Assembly (NCBI RefSeq): GCF_012396505.1
Contig: NZ_JAAXPN010000002.1
Coordinates: 62,001-126,000 of the forward strand
DNA length: 64,000 nt
Direction: 5' to 3'
Source: Periweissella fabalis
Lineage (GTDB): Bacteria > Bacillota > Bacilli > Lactobacillales > Lactobacillaceae
Positions within the stretch are counted from its first letter, which is position 1; every line of letters begins with the position of its first letter. This document shows positions 53,803-62,365 of the stretch, piece by piece. The notes under the pieces were generated by a model. The model ran no database searches, was not told where the DNA came from, and was given only the letters and a program-made list of their open reading frames with translations. The position numbers and the translations under genes were made by a program.

Positions 53803-53990
53803 TGGATTGGCGCAAAGTTTTGCCATGAGGGAACGCGTTTTGACGCTATTGCTGATACGCTTAGCTAGCTGATAGGGTTGGCACATATGAGGGTAGTAAG
53901 AGAATTTTACAGCATCAATATTGTTTTAAAAGTTATTTTTTGCTATTATCGTTGTTAGCAATATTGACCGGAAAATAAGAGGAAATTAAT

Positions 53991-54626
53991 ATGGCAAGCG
54001 ATCGTAGCCTAGTAAATAAAGCGATTGATGATATTATGGCATTTATAAAAACAAAAGAACTGAAGGTAAATGACAAATTACCAAGAGAGGCTGATTTAGC
54101 CACTGCACTTGGTATTGGTCGTTCAACCTTACGAGAAGCGGTTAAGATATTGGCTTTTGCCGATGTTTTGACGGTTAAGCAAGGTTCAGGAACATTTATT
54201 AATGCAACGGAATTTAAAACTGAATTTACACCAAGTCAATTAATGCTTGCACGAACAATGATTGAAGAAACAGCTGTAATTAAGTGTGCGCAAATCCAAC
54301 TTAGTAATGAAGAACTACTTAATTTAAAAGAATTATTATTTAAACGTAATAAGTTATTGGCAAAAGGCAAATTTTTAGAATATGTTAACGCTGATTTAGA
54401 ATTTCACCGAACTATTGTTAATTTAACGCAAAATCCTTTTTTGATTAAATGGTTTAATAGTATTTTAGAAGACGTCCGTACATATCTTGGACATCAGGTT
54501 TTAAAAACAACTGATTTTACTGATAATACTGATTTGCATAATCAAATTTTTAAAGCAATTGTTGATAGAGATGTTACTGCAGCCAAAAAATTAATCCGTG
54601 AAACTAATGATAGAAACTTAGCTTAA
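53991..54626 (+). CDS. GntR-family regulator, FadR/FCD subfamily
   Basis: The 211-residue protein has a GntR winged helix at residues 5-70 (KLPREADLATALGIGRSTLREAVKIL) and a helical FCD ligand-binding domain with the metal-site histidines in DLEFHRTIV and DLHNQIFKAI. FCD regulators sense carboxylates and related compounds. AGAGGAAA precedes the ATG. It is monocistronic with its own terminator, and no metabolic gene adjoins it. Confidence 0.88.
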   Translation: MASDRSLVNKAIDDIMAFIKTKELKVNDKLPREADLATALGIGRSTLREAVKILAFADVLTVKQGSGTFINATEFKTEFTPSQLMLARTMIEETAVIKCAQIQLSNEELLNLKELLFKRNKLLAKGKFLEYVNADLEFHRTIVNLTQNPFLIKWFNSILEDVRTYLGHQVLKTTDFTDNTDLHNQIFKAIVDRDVTAAKKLIRETNDRNLA

Positions 54627-54634
54627 TATAAGCA

Positions 54635-54668
54635 AAAAAACTTGAGTGAATACCTCAAGTTTTTTTTA
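54635..54668 (+). terminator. Terminator of the GntR/FCD gene
   Basis: AAAAAAACTTGAG pairs with CTCAAGTTTTTTTT over a 7-base loop. Confidence 0.88.
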
Positions 54669-54735
54669 TTGTTATTTTTTTGTATCAGCGATGAAGTCAA
54701 GTACAGAACTAAAGCATAATAAGATTTTTAATATA

Positions 54736-54846
54736 TTATTCTTCCAATGAGGTACCTTCGGGGTTTAGCTTACTTTTAACAAATGTTTTAATATTTTTAA
54801 ATTTACGGGCAATAAAAAATGCGGTGATTGTTGTTAATGTAATCAT
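54736..54846 (-). CDS. Putative small membrane peptide, 36 residues
   Basis: On the minus strand, ATG at 54846 follows AGGAGA with a 5-6-base spacer, and the frame runs 36 codons to TAA. The product begins with a short hydrophobic stretch (MITLTTITAFFIA), continues with a basic amphipathic part (RKFKNIKTFVKSK) and ends NPEGTSLEE. It occupies an otherwise gene-free 412-base interval. It could be a small membrane-associated peptide or a type I toxin-like product; no known family is recognised. The rest of 54669-55038 is AT-rich with nothing else seen. Confidence 0.5.
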   Translation of the reverse strand: MITLTTITAFFIARKFKNIKTFVKSKLNPEGTSLEE

Positions 54847-55038
54847 AGTAATCTCCTGAGGACTTAAAAGCGTAATGACTGGATAAATATAACTATACAG
54901 GTAAAATGTAAATGTAAAATAGATATGATGTTTAGTTATTGTAAAGATTGTTTTTTGCTATAAAAAGCCTAATAAACCGACTTTAAAGCAAGTTTCTGGC
55001 TTGAATTTTTTAAATAGATATGACGTTTAATTAAATAA

Positions 55039-55866
55039 TTAAACGGTAGGAGTAGTAAAGGTATTGGCGACAAAATCGTATTGCAAACGAATTTCGTTGT
55101 CATAGCGTAGATATACATTTTCAACACCTAAATGCTGCTCATCAAAACTAATTACATTGTAACTAACCGCATCTGTAAAAGATGCATAACGTGGATTAGT
55201 TAAATCAATATGATAGGCACTTGAATCAGCAGTAACACTTAAAATATGGTTATAGTAATTAGTTGAAGTGAAGTGTAAGTGTCCAGAAAGAATGCCTAAT
55301 ACATTCTTATTTGCGATAATTTCATAAAGACGTGCACTATTTGAAATTAAGCTATCGTTGCGATGAATAATTGATAACCCATAGATGGGGTGATGAGTAA
55401 ATAAAATTTTAGGGATATTAACATCAGCATTAACTTCATCTGCTAGCCAAGTTAATTGTTCAGTAGAAAGGCTCCCTTGTTCTTTATCATCATATTTTGT
55501 ATCAAGAAAGAAATATTTAGTTGTGCCATCATTAATTACATAATAATATTCATCTTTAGCTGCTTGTTTTAAATAACCTTTAAAGAAAGCGGCCGTACGA
55601 TCATGATTACCCAAAATAACATGAATATCGATACCTAATTTGGCCTTTTGAGTATTAATAATATCGTTTAGAACTTTGTAATCAGCAGCTACCCCTTCAT
55701 GAACGAGATCTCCTGTGATAGCAATAAACTCGACATCGGGATACTTTAAAGCAATATCATTAAAAATTAATTCAAGTTTGGTATAGGGACTAGTTTTTTG
55801 GTTATAGGCATCAGGTTGACCCTCAGAAGTTAAATGAAGATCAGAAATTTGAATAATTTTTTTCAT
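55039..55866 (-). CDS. Calcineurin-like metallophosphoesterase (CpdA-like)
   Basis: The 275-residue protein has the dimetal motifs in order: QISDLHLTSEG near the N terminus, ITGDLVHEG, ILGNHDRT, FTHHPIYG and LSGHLHFT. This set defines the family that includes the cyclic nucleotide phosphodiesterase CpdA. AAGGAATA precedes the ATG at 55866. It is a single-gene unit on the minus strand; the substrate is uncertain. Confidence 0.9.
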   Translation of the reverse strand: MKKIIQISDLHLTSEGQPDAYNQKTSPYTKLELIFNDIALKYPDVEFIAITGDLVHEGVAADYKVLNDIINTQKAKLGIDIHVILGNHDRTAAFFKGYLKQAAKDEYYYVINDGTTKYFFLDTKYDDKEQGSLSTEQLTWLADEVNADVNIPKILFTHHPIYGLSIIHRNDSLISNSARLYEIIANKNVLGILSGHLHFTSTNYYNHILSVTADSSAYHIDLTNPRYASFTDAVSYNVISFDEQHLGVENVYLRYDNEIRLQYDFVANTFTTPTV

Positions 55867-56081
55867 AGCTAAATATTCCTTTTACATGTATCATATAATA
55901 AATTGGATAAACATCTGATGTTTATCATACTATTGTAGCACATTATTATTAATATCAATTTGGTAATAAATACGTAAAAAAGTGTAAATGTTAGGTGTGT
56001 ACGACAAGGTAATTAGAATCTATTGATAATTTCACGATAATTCACGTTATAATTTAATGATATAGAAAAAATGAGGTTATA

Positions 56082-56459
56082 ATGATGGATAAACAAGCAA
56101 CACTTGCATATCGTAACGCACGCCAAGCTTTAGCTGGGGCAACAATTGAAACCTTGCAAAATGCGTTAAAGGTTATGGAAAATACAATCATTGAGCGAGG
56201 TGGTGAGCTGGCAACACCATTAGTAAATGATACAGCAATGGCAGCATACCAAGCTAAAGTAGCACAGTATATGCAAATTAATGATGACGATAAAAGTAAT
56301 AAACAATTAATTAATGAAATTACGTACTATGATACTATTGCTGGAGATAATATTGCTGATTTACTTGGTTTGATTGAAGATTATCCAATTTTTGATGAAC
56401 CACTTATTACTAAGATTAATGATCTTGTGGAAACATACGAAGCGACTGCTCAAGATTAA
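56082..56459 (+). CDS. Hypothetical protein, 125 residues, upstream of a tyrosine phosphatase
   Basis: The soluble, acidic, mostly helical protein starts at ATG 56082 or 56085 (GAGG upstream). It has no signal peptide, membrane segment or recognised motif; the C-terminal half is rich in aspartate, glutamate and isoleucine (AGDNIADLLGLIEDYPIFD). It precedes the phosphatase gene by 12 bases, so the two are likely one operon and may interact. I do not recognise the family. Confidence 0.65.
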   Translation: MMDKQATLAYRNARQALAGATIETLQNALKVMENTIIERGGELATPLVNDTAMAAYQAKVAQYMQINDDDKSNKQLINEITYYDTIAGDNIADLLGLIEDYPIFDEPLITKINDLVETYEATAQD

Positions 56460-56471
56460 GAGGATAATAGA

Positions 56472-57230
56472 ATGGAAACTTTAGTTAATTTTCGTGGCTT
56501 GAATGACTTTACTACGGTTAACAATCGAAAAATGCAAGCTAATATGATTTTTCGTAGTGGTGAATTAGTGAATATTGCTGCGCAAGAACGTGCAATGTTA
56601 TTTGAAAAGTTTAATATTAAACAAATTTATGATTTTCGAAGTAGCAAAGAAGTAACTGAAAAACCTGATGATGATTTTACTGGGGTTGCATATCATCATA
56701 TTGATTTAATGCGTGATGCAGGTGGACATACGGCATCGTTAGAAGTATTTGCTTCAAATTTTGATGGCCAAAAAGCAGATGATGTGATGAAAGATATGTA
56801 TCAAGATATTGTATTATCCGCAAGTGGCCGTGAAGGATTGCACAATTTTATGAATAGCTTGGTCACCTCTGAAGGACCAGCAATATTTCATTGCTTTGCA
56901 GGTAAAGATCGGACTGGAGTTGCAGCTGCGTTATTATTGGCAAGTTTACAAGTTACACCTGACCAAATTATGCGAGATTATTTAGCTACAAATCCAGCAC
57001 GTAAAATAGCTAACGATGCAATACTTGCAAACTATCGGGCGAACGGCTTAGATGAGAAAGCCCTTGCCGTTATTGAGACAATGTTATACGTAAAGCAAGA
57101 CTACTTAGAACATAGTTTTGCTACAATTGAAGATAACTTTGGTTCAATTGCGCATTATTTCAAAGCAAATGATGGTTTAGGACTATCAAGTGATGTCATT
57201 ACAGCATTACGGCATCAATATTTAGTTTAA
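56472..57230 (+). CDS. Tyrosine-protein phosphatase (PTP/PtpB-type, DSP-like)
   Basis: The 252-residue protein has the catalytic P-loop HCFAGKDRTG with C141 and R147, the CX5R signature of protein tyrosine and lipid phosphatases, and an N-terminal FRGLNDFTT plus IYDFRSSKEV, as in the Y_phosphatase3/PtpB group of Listeria and Mycobacterium. Substrates of that group include phosphotyrosine and phosphoinositides. AGAGGATAA precedes the ATG. It may be cytoplasmic, as no export signal is visible. Confidence 0.88.
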   Translation: METLVNFRGLNDFTTVNNRKMQANMIFRSGELVNIAAQERAMLFEKFNIKQIYDFRSSKEVTEKPDDDFTGVAYHHIDLMRDAGGHTASLEVFASNFDGQKADDVMKDMYQDIVLSASGREGLHNFMNSLVTSEGPAIFHCFAGKDRTGVAAALLLASLQVTPDQIMRDYLATNPARKIANDAILANYRANGLDEKALAVIETMLYVKQDYLEHSFATIEDNFGSIAHYFKANDGLGLSSDVITALRHQYLV

Positions 57231-57236
57231 TAAAGC

Positions 57237-57278
57237 AAAAACTAATTACTTATAGAATTAAGTAGTTAGTTTTTTTTT
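57237..57278 (+). terminator. Terminator of the tyrosine phosphatase operon
   Basis: AAAACTAATTACTTA pairs with TAAGTAGTTAGTTTT (one G-T) over a 6-base loop, followed by a T run. Confidence 0.85.
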
Positions 57279-57380
57279 ACGAATATTGAGCTAGATTCTT
57301 TTATTATTATGTGAAAAGGTGTACAATCTCTGTATAGTCTTGATAATACATGTTAGATTAATAAAAAGAGGATGAAAAAT

Positions 57381-58436
57381 ATGAAAGCAGCAGTTGTACG
57401 TGAAGTTCCAAATGGATTTGTAGATATTATTGATGATTGGCAACCACGTGCTTTACAGTTTGGTGAAGCACTAGTTGATGTGGAATATTGTGGATTATGT
57501 CATACTGATATTCACTGTGCAAATGGTGATTTTGGTAATCCAAATGAAATCGGCACTCGTAATGGCCAATTTCGACGTGTTATTGGCCATGAAGGGATTG
57601 GGCGAGTAGCTAAGTTAGCTGACGGGGCATCAGATTATTTAAAAGTTGGTGATCGAGTATCAATTGCTTGGTTCTATGATGCTTGTGGAGTTTGTGACTA
57701 TTGTGTTTCAGGTAATGAAACGTTCTGTCGCAATGTTCGTAACGCTGGTTTTACCGTTGATGGTGCCATGGCCCAACAAGTAGTTGTTAACGCAAAATAT
57801 GCGGTTAAGGTTCCTGAAAACTTAGATCCAGTTGAAGCATCATCAATCACATGTGCTGGGGTCACAATGTATAAGGCATTAAAGGTGGCAGATACTAAGC
57901 CAGGTCAATGGGTTTCAGTTCATGGAGTTGGTGGTTTAGGTAACTTAGGTGTGCAATATGCACATAACGTTTTCGGTGCACACGTTGTTGCTGTTGATGG
58001 AACTGATGAAAAGCTGGAAGCAGCTAAAGGTTATGGTGCTGAGTTAGCAGTTAACTTTATGAAGACCAAAGATGTTGCTGGTGAAATTCAACGCTTAACT
58101 GGTGGGGTTCATAATGCCCAAGTTGCAGCCGTTAATCCAATTGCATTCAATCAAGCAATTGATGCATTACGACCAATGGGTAAATTAGTTGCAGTTGCCT
58201 TACCTCAAGGTGACATGGCGTTAAACATTGCTAAGACCGTTCTTGATGGTATTCAAGTTCACGGTTCATTAGTTGGAACTCGTGGTGACTTGAAAGAAGC
58301 CCTCCAATTTGGGGCTGATGGCAAAGTAAAACCAATTGTTGAAACTATTGATATTGCTGATTTAAATGACGCTATTCAAGAAATGCTCGATGGGAAAATT
58401 GTTGGTCGTAAGGTAATTGACTTTACGCGCTTATAA
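57381..58436 (+). CDS. adhP: Zinc-dependent alcohol dehydrogenase (AdhP type)
   Basis: From ATG 57381 (AGAGGA 8 bases upstream) the enzyme has 351 residues; an ATG at 57372 overlaps the ribosome site. It has catalytic zinc residues in CGLCHTDIH and IGHEGIG, structural cysteines in ACGVCDYCVSGNETFC and the NAD motif GVGGLGNLGVQYA. It reduces acetaldehyde to ethanol, the NADH-reoxidising end of heterolactic fermentation. A short insertion (NEIGTRNGQF) lies after the first zinc site. It is monocistronic. Confidence 0.92.
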   Translation: MKAAVVREVPNGFVDIIDDWQPRALQFGEALVDVEYCGLCHTDIHCANGDFGNPNEIGTRNGQFRRVIGHEGIGRVAKLADGASDYLKVGDRVSIAWFYDACGVCDYCVSGNETFCRNVRNAGFTVDGAMAQQVVVNAKYAVKVPENLDPVEASSITCAGVTMYKALKVADTKPGQWVSVHGVGGLGNLGVQYAHNVFGAHVVAVDGTDEKLEAAKGYGAELAVNFMKTKDVAGEIQRLTGGVHNAQVAAVNPIAFNQAIDALRPMGKLVAVALPQGDMALNIAKTVLDGIQVHGSLVGTRGDLKEALQFGADGKVKPIVETIDIADLNDAIQEMLDGKIVGRKVIDFTRL

Positions 58437-58457
58437 AAGTAATAATGACTAAAATTT

Positions 58458-58492
58458 AAAAGAGATTAGTGTAATAACTAGTCTTTTTTTTT
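58458..58492 (+). terminator. Terminator of adhP
   Basis: AAAGAGATTAGT pairs with ACTAGTCTTTT with two G-T wobbles over a 6-base loop, followed by nine T. Confidence 0.78.
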
Positions 58493-58539
58493 GTTTAATT
58501 TAGTGTTACCTTTTCTACATATACTTGTATAATGGAAGT

Positions 58540-58560
58540 AAATTAATTAATTAATTAATT
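58540..58560. repeat. AATT tetranucleotide repeat between promoter and gene
   Basis: Five consecutive AATT units fill the space between a -10 box (TATAAT, 58528-58533) and the start of the unknown gene. Such tracts can vary in length by slippage. Confidence 0.7.
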
Positions 58561-58593
58561 ATGCGTGGACATGCCGCTGATGAAAGGAGTACG

Positions 58594-59283
58594 ATGCCAA
58601 AGGAGCACGAAAAATTATCGTTACAGATATTAGATGCCGCAATTGAGGCAATCTCAACAAAACAATCAATTGTTTGGACTCAGCAAACACAAGCTGAACA
58701 ATTATTTGTCACTTTTGCTACAATCGATATTATTACTGGGCAAATAAATTATTTGGTATCCAAAGATATTCGCCAAGCTTTTGTAGAGAATAGTGATACT
58801 ATGATGGCCCCTAAGTTAACGAATGAAGATGATTTATATTTAGGGTTGATTGATTTAGGATTTGAACCGTTAATAATTAGTGATCAGGCTAATTTAGCAA
58901 AAGCAGGTTCCCATAGCTTTACGTATTCCTTAACTGATTATTTAGTGCCAGTAACTCAGGGACCATATACAATTGAAAATACGTTAAATCCACAAAAAAA
59001 TAAAAAATTAATGTATGGCTTATTAGAGCAAAATGCAACTGTTGGTGTCTTTATTAATGATCCAGAAGAAGTCACAGCTGAGGTAATTAATGAATTATTA
59101 CTCTTAAAAAATCAGTTAGCTACTTGTCACATTAAAACGATATTAGCATTAGTTGAAAAAATTGAAACAGACCTACGACTAGCTCAAGATGAAGAGCGCT
59201 ATTTAGATTTACCAACGTTATATCGTTATCAAGCAAGCATACATATGGCACGATTACAGGTCACGGATTACAAATTGCAATAA
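58594..59283 (+). CDS. Unknown protein, first module of an interrupted two-module gene
   Basis: From ATG 58594 (AAGGAG 4 bases upstream) the product has 229 residues with no signal peptide or membrane helix. It ends at TAA 59281-59283, but the same reading frame then stays open for another 234 codons (59284-59988), and the second part is similar to the first: compare SIVWTQQ with RIIWVSD, RQAFVEN with EEAFVED, QGPYTIENT with QGRYTLESI, and INELLLLKNQL with VNELLRLKNFL. The pair looks like one tandem-duplicated protein split by a single stop codon. I do not recognise the domain. Confidence 0.7.
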   Translation: MPKEHEKLSLQILDAAIEAISTKQSIVWTQQTQAEQLFVTFATIDIITGQINYLVSKDIRQAFVENSDTMMAPKLTNEDDLYLGLIDLGFEPLIISDQANLAKAGSHSFTYSLTDYLVPVTQGPYTIENTLNPQKNKKLMYGLLEQNATVGVFINDPEEVTAEVINELLLLKNQLATCHIKTILALVEKIETDLRLAQDEERYLDLPTLYRYQASIHMARLQVTDYKLQ

Positions 59284-59988
59284 TTACATGTTGTCGGTTT
59301 TGATAAGACATATTTACAAAGTCCAGATGATCGAATTATTTGGGTTAGTGATAACGCTGATGGTACATTTAGTTATCTTGCACGTTCAATTTTGAGTATT
59401 GTCGATTTTAAAGTAAAAAAGATAGTTACGGATAAAGTAGAAGAAGCTTTTGTGGAAGATGCAATGTATCGGCGTTTTAATAATCGTGAGATGTTAACAC
59501 GCAAGGCGGAACAATTACAGTTACAAGGCTATTTCCCGATTAGACTAGTACCAACTGACAAACTTGCAGGTAGTCAAGCATATGATTTTATTAATAAGTA
59601 TTTAACAGTTGATATTCAAGGCCGGTATACACTTGAAAGTATTGGTAACGATGGACTTAGTCAACTACTTGATAGAACAATCGATGAAATTGTGCCAACG
59701 ATTATCGAATTACCATACGCTGAACAATTTGAGTGGGATTTAAAAAATCCGCAAGCAAGTGCAGAGCTATTATTATTGCGAGTAGTTAATGAATTATTAC
59801 GTTTGAAAAATTTCTTAGTAATGCGCCCGAATAATCTATTGGCGAACACAGTGGCCCTAATTGAGGAAGTTATTGCGCAAATGGAGCCCAATAAATTAGG
59901 CTTAGATATACATATGTTAGGTATGTTCGCTAATAATCTTGAATTTGGATTGGCCCTAATTGAAAATGACGTTATAGATGAGTATTAA
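59284..59988 (+). pseudogene. Second module of the interrupted gene, without its own start signal
   Basis: The frame is continuous with the upstream gene after its TAA. No ATG or GTG occurs in frame before TTG 59392, and that TTG has no ribosome site and would cut off the first 36 residues of the homologous region. It is therefore either a fragment left by a nonsense mutation, translated by read-through, or affected by a sequencing error. It encodes 234 residues, similar to the 58594-59283 module, with no recognised family. No terminator follows directly. Confidence 0.6.
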
Positions 59989-60146
59989 TAATTTAAAAAT
60001 TATTAATACTTCATTTATTAAAAAATAATTATTTTAGAATGTTTTGTAATAATTTTCTTGAAATTTGATTTTTTTTGCTTCACAACTGAATAAAAAAGCG
60101 TACAATAAGTGTATAAGATATATTTGATATGTAGTATAGGTATGTG

Positions 60147-60176
60147 GGACTGGCCGTTTGGTTGGTTCTTTTTTTT
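60147..60176 (+). terminator. G-U rich hairpin with T run, possible small-RNA terminator
   Basis: GGACTGGCC pairs with GGTTGGTTC using several G-T pairs over a 4-base loop and is followed by eight T. It lies about 160 bases after the broken gene; a TACAAT (60101-60106) and TATAAG (60112-60117) upstream may be promoter boxes. The 306-base interval holds this, a second hairpin and a family R repeat. Confidence 0.55.
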
Positions 60177-60186
60177 ATATAAAAAT

Positions 60187-60229
60187 AAAAAATCCCGACT
60201 GAATTTAAATAATTTCGGTCGGGATTTTC
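60187..60229. terminator. Bidirectional terminator before the TetM-like gene end
   Basis: AAAAATCCCGACTGAATT pairs with AATTTCGGTCGGGATTTT over a short loop, with A and T runs on the two sides, serving the minus-strand gene at 60295. Confidence 0.88.
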
Positions 60230-60232
60230 TTA

Positions 60233-60296
60233 TTTCACGCTAGTATTTACTTTTTTGACACACGTTCTATAAGCAAATTACTACTAAATTTTAATT
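60233..60296. repeat. Dispersed post-terminator repeat (family R), copy at 60.2 kb
   Basis: ACGCTAGTATTTAC to CTACTAAATTTTAATT matches the 45.9-kb copy over about 62 bases with around ten differences. It runs from the terminator to the stop codon of the minus-strand gene. Confidence 0.75.
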
Positions 60297-62223
60297 ACTT
60301 TTGGTGCATTGCAAGGACTTCATCCCACTTAACTTCGTAACCAGCACCTTTTTTAAATAAAATTGAACTGGAAGTATAGTCTAAATCACGATCTTTTTCG
60401 TAGCCTATTTTTTCGATAACAGCAGCTTCATCATAGCAAGGTAAGTAATCATAAAAATCAAATTGAATACTTCCTTTTCCCTTTGATAATGAAGCAAGGG
60501 CTTCAGGATATTGAGCAAAATCGCTAACTGGTCCTTCGCCTGTAATTGTGCACACATCACCGTTAATTATTGGTGGATTAAAGCGGCCGTGTAGTTTAGG
60601 AATATCAGATAAAATTCGCCCGATGTAATCAGTTGGAACGATAATTTCAAATGTATACCATGGTTCTAAGACTTGTGATTTAGCCTGTTCAAGACCTTGC
60701 CGAATAGCCCGCCAAGTCGCAGCCCGTTCATCACCTTTACTAGTATGAATGAGGCTAAGCTTGCCATCAAGTAAAGTAATATGGACTTTAGTTAATGGTG
60801 ATCCGGTTAAAACACCTAATTGAGGTCGAGCATATAAACTATCTTCAATAATATTTTGAGCTTGCTTGGATAATGTTTCTAAAGGAACTTCACTACTAAA
60901 AGTTAAACCAGGTTGGTCGCTTGGACTTAGTCTTAAACGGATATCTGCGTAGTGGCCTAATGGTTCATAATGGCCATAACCAAGAACTTCATCGGTGATA
61001 GTTTCTTTATATAGCACCGTATATTCTGAAAAGTTAACATTGTAATCAGAGGTTTGACGAAGTAAATCTTCAAAAACCTCTAATTGAATTTTACCAACAA
61101 AATCAATGTAAATCATCGATGTATCTTTAGGAAAGTGCAATTGAATTAAAGGCATTTGCTCTTGAATTCGTTGGATAACTTGATAAAAATTATTATCAAA
61201 TGGTGTATCAGAGGTGATTGTAGCCCGAAGCATGGGCTTTTTTGTTAATGCAAAATCAGACTGATATTGCCCAAGCCCCATACCAATTGTAGAGGTTTTT
61301 AGCCCTGTAACACCAATAATGTCACCAGCACTAGCATGATTAATTTGCTGATAATTAGCACCTGAATAAACACGGAGTTCATTAATTTTTTCAATGTTTT
61401 CTGCAATATTAAGGCTTGTCCGTGGTTCTAATTGACCAGTCATCAGTTTTAATAATGTAATTCGTTCGTTTTTCTCATTATAGATAATTTTATAAACATA
61501 AGCTCCAAAATTAGCATTAACCGCCGCCGTATTTGGTTTAAAAGTTTGATAGATGAGGGCCATAAAATCTGTGATTCCAGTTTGCTTCAATGCACTACCA
61601 CCCATGATTAAGTGTGCATTGCCAGTTTGAATGACGCGCTGAGTAGCCGCTAAGGCTAATTCTGCGGTAACACTTTCTTCTAAAACTGCTTCTAAAATTG
61701 ATTCGTCATAGTTGACTAACCAATCTAAATATTGCGGTGAAGTTAAGTCAGTAAGATTTTCTAAATAATAAGTATCAGTGGTCAAATAATCATTAATACC
61801 ATTTAAGCAGTTTTGTAGATCACTAGTTTGACTATCTAATTTGTTAATAAAAATATAGGTAGGAATATTTCGACGCTTTAGCATTCGATATAAAGTTAGT
61901 GTATGACTTTGGACACCGTCATTTCCATTAATGACCAAGATTGCAATATCAACAACTGGTAAAGTTTGTTCCATTTCAGCAATTAAATCAGTATGCCCAG
62001 GAGTATCAAGTAATTGATATGCTTGTTGTTGATAACTAAAATGAGAAGTATCACTAAAGACAGTAATTCCTTTATTACGTTCGATGTCATGATAATCAAG
62101 TAACGTATTTTGTTTATCAACACGGCCAACTGCAGTGATGGTTTTACATTCATACAATAAAGCTTCACTAAAAGTAGTTTTTCCAGCATCTACGTGGGCA
62201 TATACGCCAATTGTTATTTTCAT
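60295..62223 (-). CDS. TetM/TetO-like ribosomal protection GTPase (EF-G family)
   Basis: The 642-residue protein is the length of TetM. It has GTPase motifs AHVDAGKTT, DTPGHTDLIAE and INKLDSQ, a domain with FGAYVYKIIYNEKNERITLLK, and EF-G-like domains III-V ending LTEMR-like. TetM-type factors release tetracycline from the ribosome. Chromosomal homologues in lactic acid bacteria may be intrinsic factors of unknown role, so a resistance phenotype is not assured. AGGAG precedes the ATG at 62223. There is no mobile element beside it and base composition is ordinary. Confidence 0.85.
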   Translation of the reverse strand: MKITIGVYAHVDAGKTTFSEALLYECKTITAVGRVDKQNTLLDYHDIERNKGITVFSDTSHFSYQQQAYQLLDTPGHTDLIAEMEQTLPVVDIAILVINGNDGVQSHTLTLYRMLKRRNIPTYIFINKLDSQTSDLQNCLNGINDYLTTDTYYLENLTDLTSPQYLDWLVNYDESILEAVLEESVTAELALAATQRVIQTGNAHLIMGGSALKQTGITDFMALIYQTFKPNTAAVNANFGAYVYKIIYNEKNERITLLKLMTGQLEPRTSLNIAENIEKINELRVYSGANYQQINHASAGDIIGVTGLKTSTIGMGLGQYQSDFALTKKPMLRATITSDTPFDNNFYQVIQRIQEQMPLIQLHFPKDTSMIYIDFVGKIQLEVFEDLLRQTSDYNVNFSEYTVLYKETITDEVLGYGHYEPLGHYADIRLRLSPSDQPGLTFSSEVPLETLSKQAQNIIEDSLYARPQLGVLTGSPLTKVHITLLDGKLSLIHTSKGDERAATWRAIRQGLEQAKSQVLEPWYTFEIIVPTDYIGRILSDIPKLHGRFNPPIINGDVCTITGEGPVSDFAQYPEALASLSKGKGSIQFDFYDYLPCYDEAAVIEKIGYEKDRDLDYTSSSILFKKGAGYEVKWDEVLAMHQK

Positions 62224-62365
62224 CGTGTCTCCTAAAAATTTAAATAATATTTAAATAATTGTAACAAGTTATCTAATAAAAAACTAGTTACAACAGCTAC
62301 CTTTTACGGTGGCTTACAAGCTAATAAACATGATAGAATATATATCGACAAAAGAGAGGCATAAT

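Noticed and set aside
59288-59395. A 35-codon frame starting at ATG 59288 whose TGA overlaps TTG 59392, suggesting coupled reinitiation
   Set aside because: No ribosome site and the same region reads as homologous protein in the other frame; a single nonsense codon is the simpler explanation.
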